The position numbers were made by a program, and so were the translations under genes. Below are positions 7,099 to 15,558 of a stretch of DNA of 43,033 nt, in pieces (the first letter of the stretch is position 1; every line of letters begins with the position of its first letter). The DNA is from Lachnospiraceae bacterium (GTDB taxonomy: Bacteria > Bacillota > Clostridia > Lachnospirales > Lachnospiraceae). The stretch lies in assembly GCA_009774145.1 (NCBI GenBank), contig VSND01000034.1, forward strand, positions 1 through 43,033, read 5' to 3'. Below the pieces are notes generated by a model that saw nothing but the letters and a program-made list of their open reading frames with translations, did no database searches and was not told the DNA's origin.

Positions 7099-7764
7099 AT
7101 GAATCGAACAAACGGAACAATGGAACCAGTATTTGAAGAACCGTCGGGAAGAGCCGGCCATGATGCTCATGTGCAGGTGAGAATGATCGCTTTTGTAGGA
7201 TTGATGGGGGCAGTCAGCACCGTTCTTATGCTCCTTCGTTTTCCGCTGCCTTTTCTGCCGCCGTTTATGTCCTTTGACCTGTCCGGGGTCATGGAGATCA
7301 TGGGCGGATACCTGTTCGGGCCGGTAGGGGCATTTTTTGTGATTATAGTAAAGATCCTGCTGCAGCTGATTATTCAGGGAAGCCTTTCTTTCGGAACCGG
7401 AGAGATTCAGGGTCTGATCTTAAGCTGTGCCTATGTGATGCCGGCCATTGCCGTTTATCACTGGAGAAAATCAAAGAAGACGGCGATCATCGGCATGGCA
7501 TTGAGTACGGTCGTGGTGTCGGTGACGGCAGTGTTCACCAATCTGTACATGATTATTCCCTTCTATGCCAGCCTGGCCGGGATGACGATGGATGATATTG
7601 TTGCCATGTGTACAGCGGTAAATCCGGCCATGAAGGATACTGCAACCATGGTCCTTCTGGGCATTCTGCCGTTCAATCTGATCAAATACGGTGCGACTTC
7701 GGCGGTTACATTTTTTGTCTATAAGAGACTGAGTAAGGTGATCCGCAGGATCGTCAACGGCTGA
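7099..7764 (+). CDS. ribU: Riboflavin ECF transporter S component RibU
   Basis: 221 aa starting at ATG 7099 behind AAAGGAGG. After a ~25-residue polar N-terminus, about six membrane segments follow, with the ECF substrate-binding signature FPLPFLPPFMSFDLSGVMEIMGG cut short here as FMSFDLSG and a GPVGAFFVIIVKILLQ helix. Family knowledge: RibU binds riboflavin or FMN outside the cell and works with the EcfA/A'/T energising module, which is not encoded nearby. The FMN riboswitch immediately upstream confirms the substrate class. A flavoprotein gene follows 16 bases later. Confidence 0.93.
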   Translation: MNRTNGTMEPVFEEPSGRAGHDAHVQVRMIAFVGLMGAVSTVLMLLRFPLPFLPPFMSFDLSGVMEIMGGYLFGPVGAFFVIIVKILLQLIIQGSLSFGTGEIQGLILSCAYVMPAIAVYHWRKSKKTAIIGMALSTVVVSVTAVFTNLYMIIPFYASLAGMTMDDIVAMCTAVNPAMKDTATMVLLGILPFNLIKYGATSAVTFFVYKRLSKVIRRIVNG

Positions 7765-7780
7765 ATGAAGGAGAGACGAA

Positions 7781-8266
7781 ATGAAATTTACATTGAACAA
7801 AGGAATTACGTATCAGGAAGCGGTAGATCGCATGTTCGAGATGCTTGGAGACAGCAAGATCATGGCGCTGGCTTCCAGCGTGAACGATTATGTGATGGTC
7901 CGCAATGTGAGCTGTCTGTTTTACGATGAGAAGATCTGGTTTAAGACGGATAAGAATTTCCGGAAGACAAAGCAGCTTCTGACCAATCCGCAGGTAGCTG
8001 TCTGCTGGAGCGGCGTACAGGTGGAAGGAATCGCCGAGAACAAAGGGTTGGTTACAGAAGAACCGGGCCAGCGGTTTGCAGAAGGCTACAAAAAGCATCT
8101 GTGGGAAAGCTACAACAAATACAGCCATGAAGATACGGAGATTCTCATCGAGATCTCACCCAGATACGTGGAGATCTGGGATACCAGCGACGATGGATAT
8201 GCGTTTCAGCTTTTCCTGGATTTTGAGAAAAAAACGGTGGAAGTGAAGCAGTACGACGAGCATTAA
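7781..8266 (+). CDS. Pyridoxamine 5'-phosphate oxidase-like FMN-binding protein
   Basis: 161 aa with the split-barrel PNPOx pattern: KIMALASSVNDYVMVRNVSCLFYDEKIWFKT with the middle shortened here to VMVRNVSCLFYDEKIWF, then QLLTNPQVAVCW, typical of small clostridial flavin reductases or flavin-binding proteins. The start ATG 7781 has AGGAGAG upstream. Co-transcribed with ribU under the FMN riboswitch, so its cofactor is very likely FMN. The natural substrate is unknown; it need not act on pyridoxamine phosphate. Confidence 0.85.
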   Translation: MKFTLNKGITYQEAVDRMFEMLGDSKIMALASSVNDYVMVRNVSCLFYDEKIWFKTDKNFRKTKQLLTNPQVAVCWSGVQVEGIAENKGLVTEEPGQRFAEGYKKHLWESYNKYSHEDTEILIEISPRYVEIWDTSDDGYAFQLFLDFEKKTVEVKQYDEH

Positions 8267-8296
8267 ATTGCAGTCTGTGAATGGGAAAAAGAAAGG

Positions 8297-8337
8297 AGCC
8301 AGCGCATGAAAGCAGAAATGCTTTTTCGCTGGCTTTT
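8297..8337 (+). terminator. Terminator after the ribU operon
   Basis: AGCCAGCG (8297-8304) pairs with CGCTGGCT (8327-8334), with an inner AAAGCA/TGCTTT stem and a short TTTT tail. It ends the ribU/PNPOx transcript. The minus-strand GT39 gene ends at 8438. Confidence 0.75.
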
Positions 8338-8437
8338 GAATATAGTAAGCCTTCATTGGAAATTCTTCGTAGAATTATTCTGTTTCATCCGAATTTTTTT
8401 CGTATGATCGCCTTCCCTTCTTAAGTGCATGGCCGGG

Positions 8438-9934
8438 TTACGGTTTACAGAGCAGCAGATATTGTCCGTTATCCGCCAGAATCTCACATGCGGTCAGTTC
8501 CGGATGGTCCTGCAGAAACGGAATGGAGAGAATCAGAAGGCTTCCGCTGTCATCCTGAAGGAAGGCTTCGGCGCCGCCGTCGAGACAGTTCAGATCGCCT
8601 TCCATGAGGGCGAGCAGACGCATATTCTGCTGCCAGCCGTCCGTATTGGCATAGAGGAAAGGATCGTAGGCGTCCAGATAGACGGAGGAGCCCGCCAAGG
8701 CAGAGTCCCGGTCAAACTGTTCCATGACAAAGGTCTGCAGGTCGTTGGAACGGGCGCCGCGGACATTGTCCTCATAGTTGTTCCATATAAAAAGAAGCGT
8801 CCCGGCGCCGGCAAAGAGCAGACAGAGTGACCGAAGCCATACAGGGACTGTCTCTGCCTTCAGAAATTTCGACAGGAAGACGGCAGCCAGCAGGCAGAGC
8901 GGTACCATGCACGGATAGACGTACCACATGAGCTTGGTGGATACCAGAGAAAACCCGAGCAGCGGGATAAAAAGCCACAGCAGGATTCCGGTCTGGTCCG
9001 CAGCAGGCAGAGGGAAATCCGTCTTTCGCAGCGGCCGGATCCGTACATACAGGACGCCGCACAGAACCGTCAGACTTAAAAAACCGTAAATATAGTCAAA
9101 ATTCCAGAAGATGGACGTCAGGTAAAAAGTGAACGGAAATCCATGTCCTTCCATTCCGCCGGAAGCGGTTCGCCCGGCGATATCCGCTTCATACATACTG
9201 CGGAAGAAAGTCATGCCGTCGTACTGATACCGGAGGCAGGCCCACAGGAGGATCGGCAGAAAGGAGGACAGGAGAAATCCCATCCATACCCGGGGCCGCA
9301 TCTTTTTCAGTTCTCCGGTCAGCAGAAGGAACAGTCCGCCCACAGCGGCGATCATTCCCGCATGGAAGCTTTTGGTCAGAAAAGCCAGAGAGAAGCACAG
9401 TCCGCATACATAGATAAAACGCTGGCTCTTCGGAATATTCAGCATGGCCAGCATGGCCAGTGTAAAGAGAAGCAGATACAGGCTGTCTGCATCCCCGGCG
9501 CGGGCCAGATGCGCCTTAAAGGGAAAATAGTTGGCAGTCAGAAAGGCCATGGTAAATAAAGAAGCCGCGTTTCCGTAACGTCTGGCAAAAAGTCCGGTCA
9601 GGACAGAGGTCAGGACATAGGAGAGTGCGGAAAAGAACCGAAGTCCCACAGCGGTATATCCGAACAGGGAGAAGCCGGCCGCAACTGTCAGAAAGGACAG
9701 GGGCGGCTTTACATTCCAGTAATCGGGCTCTTTGGCAAAGGTGTTGATCAGATAATTGCCGCTCTGCATCATCTCATAGGCGGAGATGCCGTGGCGCGCT
9801 TCGTCCCAGGAATCGATGGCACCGATTCCCAGACACCGGAAACACAAAAACCCGGTCAGGCCGGTCAGAAGCAGAAACCAGATCCAGTAACCCTGATCCA
9901 TCATCTCCAAAAAGCGGTTGTAAAGTCGTTTCAT
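8438..9934 (-). CDS. GT39/ArnT-like membrane glycosyltransferase
   Basis: 498 aa with about 11 membrane segments. The first extracytoplasmic loop has the family motif DSWDEARHG (residues ~41-49), with the acidic pair expected to act on the lipid-phosphate sugar donor, and EPDYWNVKPPLSF follows, typical of PMT_2 (dolichyl-phosphate-mannose-protein mannosyltransferase) proteins. Such enzymes move a sugar from a polyprenyl-phosphate donor onto a surface acceptor outside the membrane. Start at 9934 behind AAAAGGAAG. Encoded apart from and opposite to the polysaccharide locus. Donor and acceptor are unknown. Possibly in one transcript with the SUKH genes upstream. Confidence 0.85.
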   Translation of the reverse strand: MKRLYNRFLEMMDQGYWIWFLLLTGLTGFLCFRCLGIGAIDSWDEARHGISAYEMMQSGNYLINTFAKEPDYWNVKPPLSFLTVAAGFSLFGYTAVGLRFFSALSYVLTSVLTGLFARRYGNAASLFTMAFLTANYFPFKAHLARAGDADSLYLLLFTLAMLAMLNIPKSQRFIYVCGLCFSLAFLTKSFHAGMIAAVGGLFLLLTGELKKMRPRVWMGFLLSSFLPILLWACLRYQYDGMTFFRSMYEADIAGRTASGGMEGHGFPFTFYLTSIFWNFDYIYGFLSLTVLCGVLYVRIRPLRKTDFPLPAADQTGILLWLFIPLLGFSLVSTKLMWYVYPCMVPLCLLAAVFLSKFLKAETVPVWLRSLCLLFAGAGTLLFIWNNYEDNVRGARSNDLQTFVMEQFDRDSALAGSSVYLDAYDPFLYANTDGWQQNMRLLALMEGDLNCLDGGAEAFLQDDSGSLLILSIPFLQDHPELTACEILADNGQYLLLCKP

Positions 9935-10022
9935 TCACGTTCTTCCTTTTACTCTTTCTATTCCTCAGGCAGGCGGATGCCGGCAGCAGACCCGGCGCCG
10001 GGCTTTATCTATCCATCAGAAA

Positions 10023-10688
10023 CTATCGCTTTAAAGTCTCCTGATACCACTCGTAGGAAAGTCTGGTACCCTCCTCCCGCTCAAACCTGTCTTCCAGAGA
10101 ACCATAAAAGTACCACTCCAGCAGTACCTTCAAACCGGGCGCGGCCTCTCTTCCGTGAAGCAGACCGTCTTCTCCGAGATATTGCTCATCCCAGTCAAAA
10201 TCCTCATGGTCAAACCAGACCAGAGACCATGTCTGTTCATTCTCTTCGTCTGCCTGTTCCTCCGGTCTGGACAGATCGATGCACAGAGGTCCAAAGCCGG
10301 CGCCCCAGTCTCCGATGGGGATCAGATTTCGGAAACAATCCTCCGGCAGTTCACAAAAATCCCGTATTTCCTGCAGAATTTCCATCCGTTCCGACACGTC
10401 ATCCATGGTCCGCGGACTGTCGATCATCAGCCAGAGAGGGCTGAGATATCCATCTGCGTCTCTGTCGATAACAGAACAGATGGAATTAAAATCACTCTGC
10501 GGAAGCCGGTATGAGGTTAAAAAGGCTTTGTAGAGAGACGGCAGCGTTACCTGATGTTTCTGCTCAAAAGCGGATATTTCCTGTTCTGTTATGGTGGATG
10601 GTTCAAATTCCTGTCCGGGGAACCAGCCCCGTTCCTTTAATTTTTGAAATGCCCGTTCAATAAATTCTTTTTCTTCCTGGGGCGACAT
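10023..10688 (-). CDS. SMI1/KNR4 (SUKH) family protein
   Basis: 221 aa. The N-terminal ITEQEISAFEQKHQVTLPSLYKAF segment, seen here as EISAFEQKHQVTLP, is the SUKH signature (acidic helix, then xLPxxYxxF), followed by the conserved IGDWGAGFGPLCIDL strand region. The start at 10688 is chosen for the AAAGGAGG site upstream; the ATG seven codons earlier lacks one. In bacteria, SUKH proteins are often immunity proteins against polymorphic nuclease toxins, but some are housekeeping-like. No intact toxin lies beside it. A second SUKH gene is 39 bases upstream. Confidence 0.85.
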   Translation of the reverse strand: MSPQEEKEFIERAFQKLKERGWFPGQEFEPSTITEQEISAFEQKHQVTLPSLYKAFLTSYRLPQSDFNSICSVIDRDADGYLSPLWLMIDSPRTMDDVSERMEILQEIRDFCELPEDCFRNLIPIGDWGAGFGPLCIDLSRPEEQADEENEQTWSLVWFDHEDFDWDEQYLGEDGLLHGREAAPGLKVLLEWYFYGSLEDRFEREEGTRLSYEWYQETLKR

Positions 10689-10727
10689 GGTACTTCCTCC
10701 TTTGATCAATCATGTTCTTGCTTCTTT

Positions 10728-11507
10728 TTATTCTTCCTCTTCCGGCTTGAATACTTTCAAATAGGCGGGACGGCCCTGTGCCTCCTCGCCATAGACATAC
10801 AGGGTGTCGCTTTCCGTGTCCAGGCAGGTGTGGCAGAAGCGTCCGCCGGGGAAGGGGTAGGGCTCGCAAAGTTTCCGGAAGTCTACATTGCCCCCGGACA
10901 GGACCTTTTGTATTTCAGCCGGGTCCTCGATCTCGTCCGGCTGGGCCCTTGGCTCCAGATTTAAAAGCAGGATGTCCAGGAGGAAAGACTGGACGGAATT
11001 GGAAAATGGAGCCCAGCTGTATATATCGTCCTGGTCGTTGTAGTACACCGGCGGGTTGGGCTGAGTCAAATCTTCCGCTTTGATGCCTGCGTACCAGCAG
11101 CCCTGATTTTCGCACCAGAACAGCAGATAGTTGCCGGTAACTTCGCCCCACCGCTCCCGGGGCAGGGCGCGTATCTTGGCCAGCTCCGGGTAGTCTTCTT
11201 CTCCCGGCTTGCTGAAAGTCTCCAGGTCATAGTCAATATGATCGTAAGAGAAGGTCAGGCGCTTCTCAAAGAGTTTGGCCTTTTTGTCAGGGACAAATAT
11301 CTCATGCAGCGCGCAGTTCAGGCTGGCCTTGCCGCAGGCGAGATAGTATTCACGCAGGGCGGCGGGGAGCCGAATGCCTGCCGCCGCCTCATAGGCGGCA
11401 ATTTTTTTCTCAGAAAACCCTGTTGCTTTCCCCTCTCCGAAACTGAACAGCGGCTCGGCCCACTGAACCAGTTCTATGGGGGAAATCTGATAATGCTTTT
11501 CGCTCAT
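10728..11507 (-). CDS. SMI1/KNR4 (SUKH) family protein
   Basis: 259 aa. SUKH signature near residues 30-60: GFSEKKIAAYEAAAGIRLP then LREYYLACG. The middle has NYLLFWCENQGCWYAG, the aromatic-rich strand pair common in SUKH proteins. The start ATG 11507 follows AGGAGGACGATACT. It is clearly diverged from the SUKH protein at 10023-10688, so the pair is not a recent duplication. Likely an orphan immunity or effector-neutralising protein. A possibly decayed ORF lies 50 bases upstream on the same strand. Confidence 0.82.
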   Translation of the reverse strand: MSEKHYQISPIELVQWAEPLFSFGEGKATGFSEKKIAAYEAAAGIRLPAALREYYLACGKASLNCALHEIFVPDKKAKLFEKRLTFSYDHIDYDLETFSKPGEEDYPELAKIRALPRERWGEVTGNYLLFWCENQGCWYAGIKAEDLTQPNPPVYYNDQDDIYSWAPFSNSVQSFLLDILLLNLEPRAQPDEIEDPAEIQKVLSGGNVDFRKLCEPYPFPGGRFCHTCLDTESDTLYVYGEEAQGRPAYLKVFKPEEEE

Positions 11508-11558
11508 AGTATCGTCCTCCTGTGATCTCTTTCGATTAGATTTGCTGTCACTATTTTA

Positions 11559-11783
11559 CTACCCCCAAAACAGAAAATCAACCGTCGCCTGCGACAGCGC
11601 TCCCATCCAGTCACATTCTCTGTCAGGGTCTAAAAACAGGTTAATCCGCAAATGCTGTTTCAGCCGTGCTGCCACTTTTTGCTGTAATGCCGTACGCCGG
11701 GGCTACAGCACATAATTGACGGGAGACCGGTCATCACCCGATTTTTCTGCCAACTTTACTGTTTTAGATTTTATCACAGGCAT
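11559..11783 (-). pseudogene. Possible decayed ORF upstream of the SUKH pair
   Basis: One minus-strand frame runs 75 codons from ATG 11783 to TAG 11559, broken only by a TAG at 11705-11703. The part after the break reads protein-like (ends CDWMGALSQATVDFLFWG). Its position just before a SUKH gene would fit the C-terminus of a lost toxin gene, but no family is recognised. This is the only coding signal I see in the 11508-12044 gap apart from promoters. Confidence 0.25.
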
Positions 11784-11972
11784 CTGCCTGATTCAATATG
11801 TTTTGGGGGAGCCATGGAGTTTCTTCTATAAAAAATAAAACAGAAAAATCCGGCCTGAAGTTTCATTTCAGGGCTGTGCCTGAAATTTGATTGCAGCCGG
11901 TAACTGCGGTATGCTATAATAAGCGGACGGACAGGGAAAATTCCTGACCGAATCATGGAATGATCCTTCAGC

Positions 11973-12001
11973 TTGTAATAATTGTGCAATAATGTTATAA
12001 T
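11973..12001 (+). promoter_or_regulatory. Promoter of the polysaccharide locus
   Basis: TTGTAA (11973-11978), 17 bases, TATAAT (11996-12001), 43 bases before the first start codon. A second candidate lies upstream: TTGCAG (11891-11896), 18 bases, TATAAT (11915-11920). Both point into the gene at 12045. Confidence 0.65.
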
Positions 12002-12044
12002 CATCCAAAATGTGGACATTTATATTAGAGGAAGGAAAGCACAT

Positions 12045-13052
12045 ATGAACAGACAGACATGGATTCCGGCGCTGGGCGTGCTGGTGGGTGTGCTGGCGCT
12101 GGCTGTGGGGAGAACCGGGACCCAGGAGAACGGTTTTACACTGTCAGGTTATCACAATGCGGATGCGAAATTTCTGGGAGAGCATATCGTCACCAGTGTG
12201 GGAGAAGGAATTCAGATTCTGGATCCGGAGGGAAATGTGGTGAAGCAGTACGACGGGCTTTCCGCTTCCTGGATCTATGTGCAGGAGGGAGAGGCAGACA
12301 GTGCATCTGACTGTCCGCTGATCGTTTACAGCAATCATGAGAATGAGACTCATATTCTGGAACTTGCGGCGTCTAAGGATTTTGAACTGCTGGAGGATAA
12401 GACCGTGCTTACGACGGACACTCTGGCTATTGATCCGATCCTTCTGGCAGATGGAGACACCTGGTATCTGGCCCATACTCTGATCGAAGGCACGATCAAC
12501 AATCCGGAGCCGCAGGGAGAGAACGGGACGTATACGGTAAAGCTGTACCGTTCGGAAGACCTGGAGACATGGGAATATGTGACGGATATCATCAGCCGGA
12601 AGCAGAATGTGGAAGACGGGGATTTTCGGTGCGTGGACGGGAAGATCTATTTTTTTTTCGAGCTGGAACAGTATGATAAGGGACCTTCCTCCATCTGTGT
12701 CATGCGTTCGGAGGATGACGGGGAGACATGGAGCGGGCCGCAGGAGCTGCTTCCTGCTGTGGCGGACAATGAGATGGCATCGTGCGAACCTACAAAAGAC
12801 GGGTGGCGGCTCTATGTAAGCAGCGACTATGCCTGTGTGGGAGAGAGTTATCAGGGGGCGTCGGTCTATTATGCGGATTACACGCAGGATTTTCAGCCGG
12901 TCTGTACGTATCAGCTGTCCGCCATGCCGGACAACCGGTCCGTACGGCTTTATGAGGTGAAAGAGATTGACGGGCAGCTGCATTTTCTGTTTGCCAGAAA
13001 TTTTCTGACAGACTGCGATCTGCTGTATCGCACACTGGAACGGGAAGAATGA
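12045..13052 (+). CDS. Secreted/anchored beta-propeller protein, sialidase-like fold
   Basis: 335 aa with a short basic start (MNRQTW) and one hydrophobic segment at about residues 5-20, so exported or membrane-anchored. The remainder reads as repeated beta blades: SEDLETWEYVTD near 170 and SEDDGETWSGPQ near 225; the latter matches the Asp-box S-x-D-x-G-x-T-W of sialidases and other five- or six-bladed glycosidase-like propellers. No complete catalytic set can be assigned. First gene after the promoter, 66 bases ahead of rfbA with AGGAGG between. It probably binds or trims surface glycan; enzymatic activity is unproven. Confidence 0.72.
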   Translation: MNRQTWIPALGVLVGVLALAVGRTGTQENGFTLSGYHNADAKFLGEHIVTSVGEGIQILDPEGNVVKQYDGLSASWIYVQEGEADSASDCPLIVYSNHENETHILELAASKDFELLEDKTVLTTDTLAIDPILLADGDTWYLAHTLIEGTINNPEPQGENGTYTVKLYRSEDLETWEYVTDIISRKQNVEDGDFRCVDGKIYFFFELEQYDKGPSSICVMRSEDDGETWSGPQELLPAVADNEMASCEPTKDGWRLYVSSDYACVGESYQGASVYYADYTQDFQPVCTYQLSAMPDNRSVRLYEVKEIDGQLHFLFARNFLTDCDLLYRTLEREE

Positions 13053-13118
13053 CAATCCGCGGCAGTTAATGTAATGTTTGATATATGGAAATGAAACGAT
13101 AACAGGAGGATTTTCAAG

Positions 13119-13988
13119 ATGAAAGGAATTATACTGGCGGGCGGTTCCGGTACGAGACTGTACCCGCTGACGAAAGCAGTATCCAAACAGATCATGCCGG
13201 TCTATGACAAACCGATGATCTATTACCCGCTGTCGATTCTGATGCTTGCGGGCATCCGGGAGGTGCTGATCATCTCCACGCCGAGGGATTTGCCGATGTT
13301 TGAAGAACTGCTGGGAGACGGCGGACAGCTGGGCATGCGTTTTGAATATGCCGTACAGGAACAGCCCAGAGGACTGGCGGATGCATTTATCATCGGAGCG
13401 GATTTTATCGGAACGGACAGCGTGGCTCTGATTCTGGGAGACAATATTTTCTACGGACAGAGTTTTTCTCAGGTGCTGAAACGCGTGGCAACTTATGAGA
13501 GCGGCGCAACGATCTTCGGATACTATGTGCGTGATCCGAGAGAGTATGGAGTGGTGGAGTTTGACGAAAACGGCATGGCGATCTCCATTGAGGAGAAACC
13601 GGAGCATCCAAAGTCCAACTATGCGGTGCCCGGACTGTATTTTTATGACAACGACGTGGTGGAGATCGCGAAAAACGTCAAACCCTCCCCGCGGGGCGAG
13701 ATCGAGATCACGAGCATCAACAACGAATATTTAAGAAGAGGAACTCTGCGGGTGGAGACGCTTGGGCGCGGTTTTGCATGGCTGGATACGGGAAATCATG
13801 ATGCGCTTCTGGATGCGGCGGATTTTGTGGCGGCTTTTCAGAAGCGGCAGGGGCTGTATATCTCCTGCATCGAGGAAATCGCGTTCCGGAGAAAATTCAT
13901 TGACAAAGAGCAGCTTCTGAAACTGGCAGAACCGCTGATGAAGACGGCATACGGACAGTATCTGGTGGATGTGGCCAACGGACTGTAG
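13119..13988 (+). CDS. rfbA: Glucose-1-phosphate thymidylyltransferase RfbA
   Basis: 289 aa, full family length. Makes dTDP-glucose from dTTP and glucose-1-phosphate, the first step to dTDP-rhamnose. Nucleotide-binding GGSGTRLYPLT at residues 8-18, followed by SKQIMPVYDKPMIYYPLS cut here as KQIMPVYDKPMIYYPL, then LGDNIFYG near 108 and RGEIEITSINNEYL near 190, all typical of RmlA. AGGAGG lies upstream of ATG 13119. rfbC follows 92 bases later; rfbB and rfbD are not in the window, so the pathway must be completed elsewhere. Confidence 0.96.
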   Translation: MKGIILAGGSGTRLYPLTKAVSKQIMPVYDKPMIYYPLSILMLAGIREVLIISTPRDLPMFEELLGDGGQLGMRFEYAVQEQPRGLADAFIIGADFIGTDSVALILGDNIFYGQSFSQVLKRVATYESGATIFGYYVRDPREYGVVEFDENGMAISIEEKPEHPKSNYAVPGLYFYDNDVVEIAKNVKPSPRGEIEITSINNEYLRRGTLRVETLGRGFAWLDTGNHDALLDAADFVAAFQKRQGLYISCIEEIAFRRKFIDKEQLLKLAEPLMKTAYGQYLVDVANGL

Positions 13989-14080
13989 AGGTTCGTGACA
14001 GGCCGGGGTCAAAAAGAGCAGACGGCTTTTGGAAGCTGTGCGTGCGGTTCATAAAACAGAGGAGAAGAGAGGAAAAGAAA

Positions 14081-14632
14081 ATGGGAAAGATCACAGTAGA
14101 GACCTGCGGGATCAATGGATTGAAGATCATCACGCCGGCCGTGTTCGGAGATGAGCGCGGATATTTTATGGAGACCTATAACTATAAGGATTATGCCGCG
14201 GCAGGCATGGATATGGAATTCGTACAGGACAACCAGTCAGCGTCCAGAAAAGGCGTGCTGCGGGGGATGCATTTTCAGATCAGTTACCCGCAGGACAAGC
14301 TGGTCCGGGTGGTCAGCGGAGAGGTGTTTGATGTGGCGGTGGATTTAAGGCCCGGTTCCGGTACTTACGGGCAGTGGTACGGCGTACTTCTGTCTGCGGA
14401 AAATAAAAAGCAGTTTTTCATTCCGAAAAATTTTGCCCACGGTTTTCTGGTGCTGTCGGATTTTGCGGAATTTGCCTACAAGTGTACGGACTTTTATCAT
14501 CCAAATGATGAGGGCGGACTGGCATGGAACGATCCGGACATCGGTATCGACTGGCCCATACCGGAAGGAATGGAGCTGATTATCTCGGAAAAGGATCAGA
14601 AATGGGGCGGTATCCGGGAGCTGAAGAAGTAA
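14081..14632 (+). CDS. rfbC: dTDP-4-dehydrorhamnose 3,5-epimerase RfbC
   Basis: 183 aa cupin enzyme. Start at 14081 behind GAGAGGAAAAG; a longer frame from 14042 is less likely because the homology begins at MGKITVETCGING. Seen: DERGYFMETYN, QDNQSASRKGVLRGMHFQ cut here as SRKGVLRGMHFQ (catalytic His), KLVRVVSGEVFDVAVDLR, and FFIPKNFAHGFLVLSD, all RmlC hallmarks. Converts the 4-keto-6-deoxyglucose intermediate to the rhamno configuration. Followed after 11 bases by the Wzm gene. Confidence 0.95.
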   Translation: MGKITVETCGINGLKIITPAVFGDERGYFMETYNYKDYAAAGMDMEFVQDNQSASRKGVLRGMHFQISYPQDKLVRVVSGEVFDVAVDLRPGSGTYGQWYGVLLSAENKKQFFIPKNFAHGFLVLSDFAEFAYKCTDFYHPNDEGGLAWNDPDIGIDWPIPEGMELIISEKDQKWGGIRELKK

Positions 14633-14643
14633 GGAGGACCGGT

Positions 14644-15459
14644 ATGGCGGACCATATCTTTCTGGATTTCTGGAAAAACCGGAAGCTGATCTGGAAGTTA
14701 TCCAAAAATGATTTTAAGACCCGGTATGCGGGCTCGTATTTCGGTGTGGCCTGGGCAATGGTCCAGCCGGTGGTAATCGTGCTGGTGTACTGGTTTGTCT
14801 TTCAGATCGGACTGAACAATGCTACGGCGGAATTAAAACAGGGCATCCATGTGCCGTTTGTTCTGTGGCTGGTCAGCGGTATCGTGCCCTGGTTTTATTT
14901 TTCCGAGAGCTTAAGCAACGGAACCAACGCGCTGCTGGAATACCATTATCTGGTGAAAAAGGTGGTATTCAACATCGATATTCTGCCGTTGGTGAAGACG
15001 ATTGCCTCGCTGTTCATCCATGCGTTTTTTGTGCTGTTCATGGTGTTTCTGTTTGCGCTGTACGGATATTATCCGGGACTTCATACGCTGAAGATACTCT
15101 ATTTCAGCGCCAGTCTCATAGTCTTCGTCACAGGTGTCTGTATGTTTACCAGCGCTCTGGTGATCTTCTTCCGTGATCTGAGTCAGATCATCAATATTTT
15201 TCTGCAGGTGGGAATCTGGATGACGCCGATCATGTGGTCGCTGGAGGATCTGCTGGCGAAATATCCTTTTCTGATTATTCTGAAGCTGAATCCGCTCTGC
15301 TATATCGTCTACGGTTACCGGGGGGCGCTGTTTCAGACGGATACGATTGCGGGGCTTGGATGGATGAATATCTATTTCTGGGCGGTGACCGTTCTCATAT
15401 GGGTGATCGGGAGCAGTGTATTCCGAAAACTGAAGGTTCATTTTGCAGATGTTTTATAG
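14644..15459 (+). CDS. ABC-2 polysaccharide exporter permease (Wzm/TagG type)
   Basis: 271 aa with six predicted membrane segments. The N-terminal amphipathic stretch (FLDFWKNRKLIWKLSKNDF) and TRYAGSYFGVAWAMVQPVV are characteristic of O-antigen and teichoic-acid exporter permeases. It forms the pore through which lipid-linked polysaccharide passes, working with the ATPase at 15559. AGGAGGACCGGT precedes ATG 14644, shortly after the rfbC stop. Wzm-type and TagG-type permeases cannot be separated by eye; the extended ATPase next door favours an O-antigen-like system. Confidence 0.92.
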   Translation: MADHIFLDFWKNRKLIWKLSKNDFKTRYAGSYFGVAWAMVQPVVIVLVYWFVFQIGLNNATAELKQGIHVPFVLWLVSGIVPWFYFSESLSNGTNALLEYHYLVKKVVFNIDILPLVKTIASLFIHAFFVLFMVFLFALYGYYPGLHTLKILYFSASLIVFVTGVCMFTSALVIFFRDLSQIINIFLQVGIWMTPIMWSLEDLLAKYPFLIILKLNPLCYIVYGYRGALFQTDTIAGLGWMNIYFWAVTVLIWVIGSSVFRKLKVHFADVL

Positions 15460-15558
15460 AGATCGTGAACCTGCGGCGAGGAGGAGTTCTGAACGCCCGT
15501 CCGGTCCGGCGGGAACCGGCCGTCATGCAGAGTACAGGAAGAAGGTTAAGAGGTGTCT

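Noticed and set aside
8306..8407. 33-codon hydrophobic ORF after the PNPOx gene, preceded by AAAGGAG
   Set aside because: Its first half is the terminator hairpin at 8297-8337, so the RBS-like sequence is probably part of that stem context; no other coding evidence.
9991..10002. Perfect palindrome CCCGGCGCCGGG between two minus-strand genes
   Set aside because: Could be a weak terminator for the SUKH genes, but the following bases on that strand are not T-rich; no functional claim made.
12144..13607. 487-codon frame antisense to the propeller and rfbA genes
   Set aside because: Spans two well-supported genes on the other strand and has no RBS or domain.
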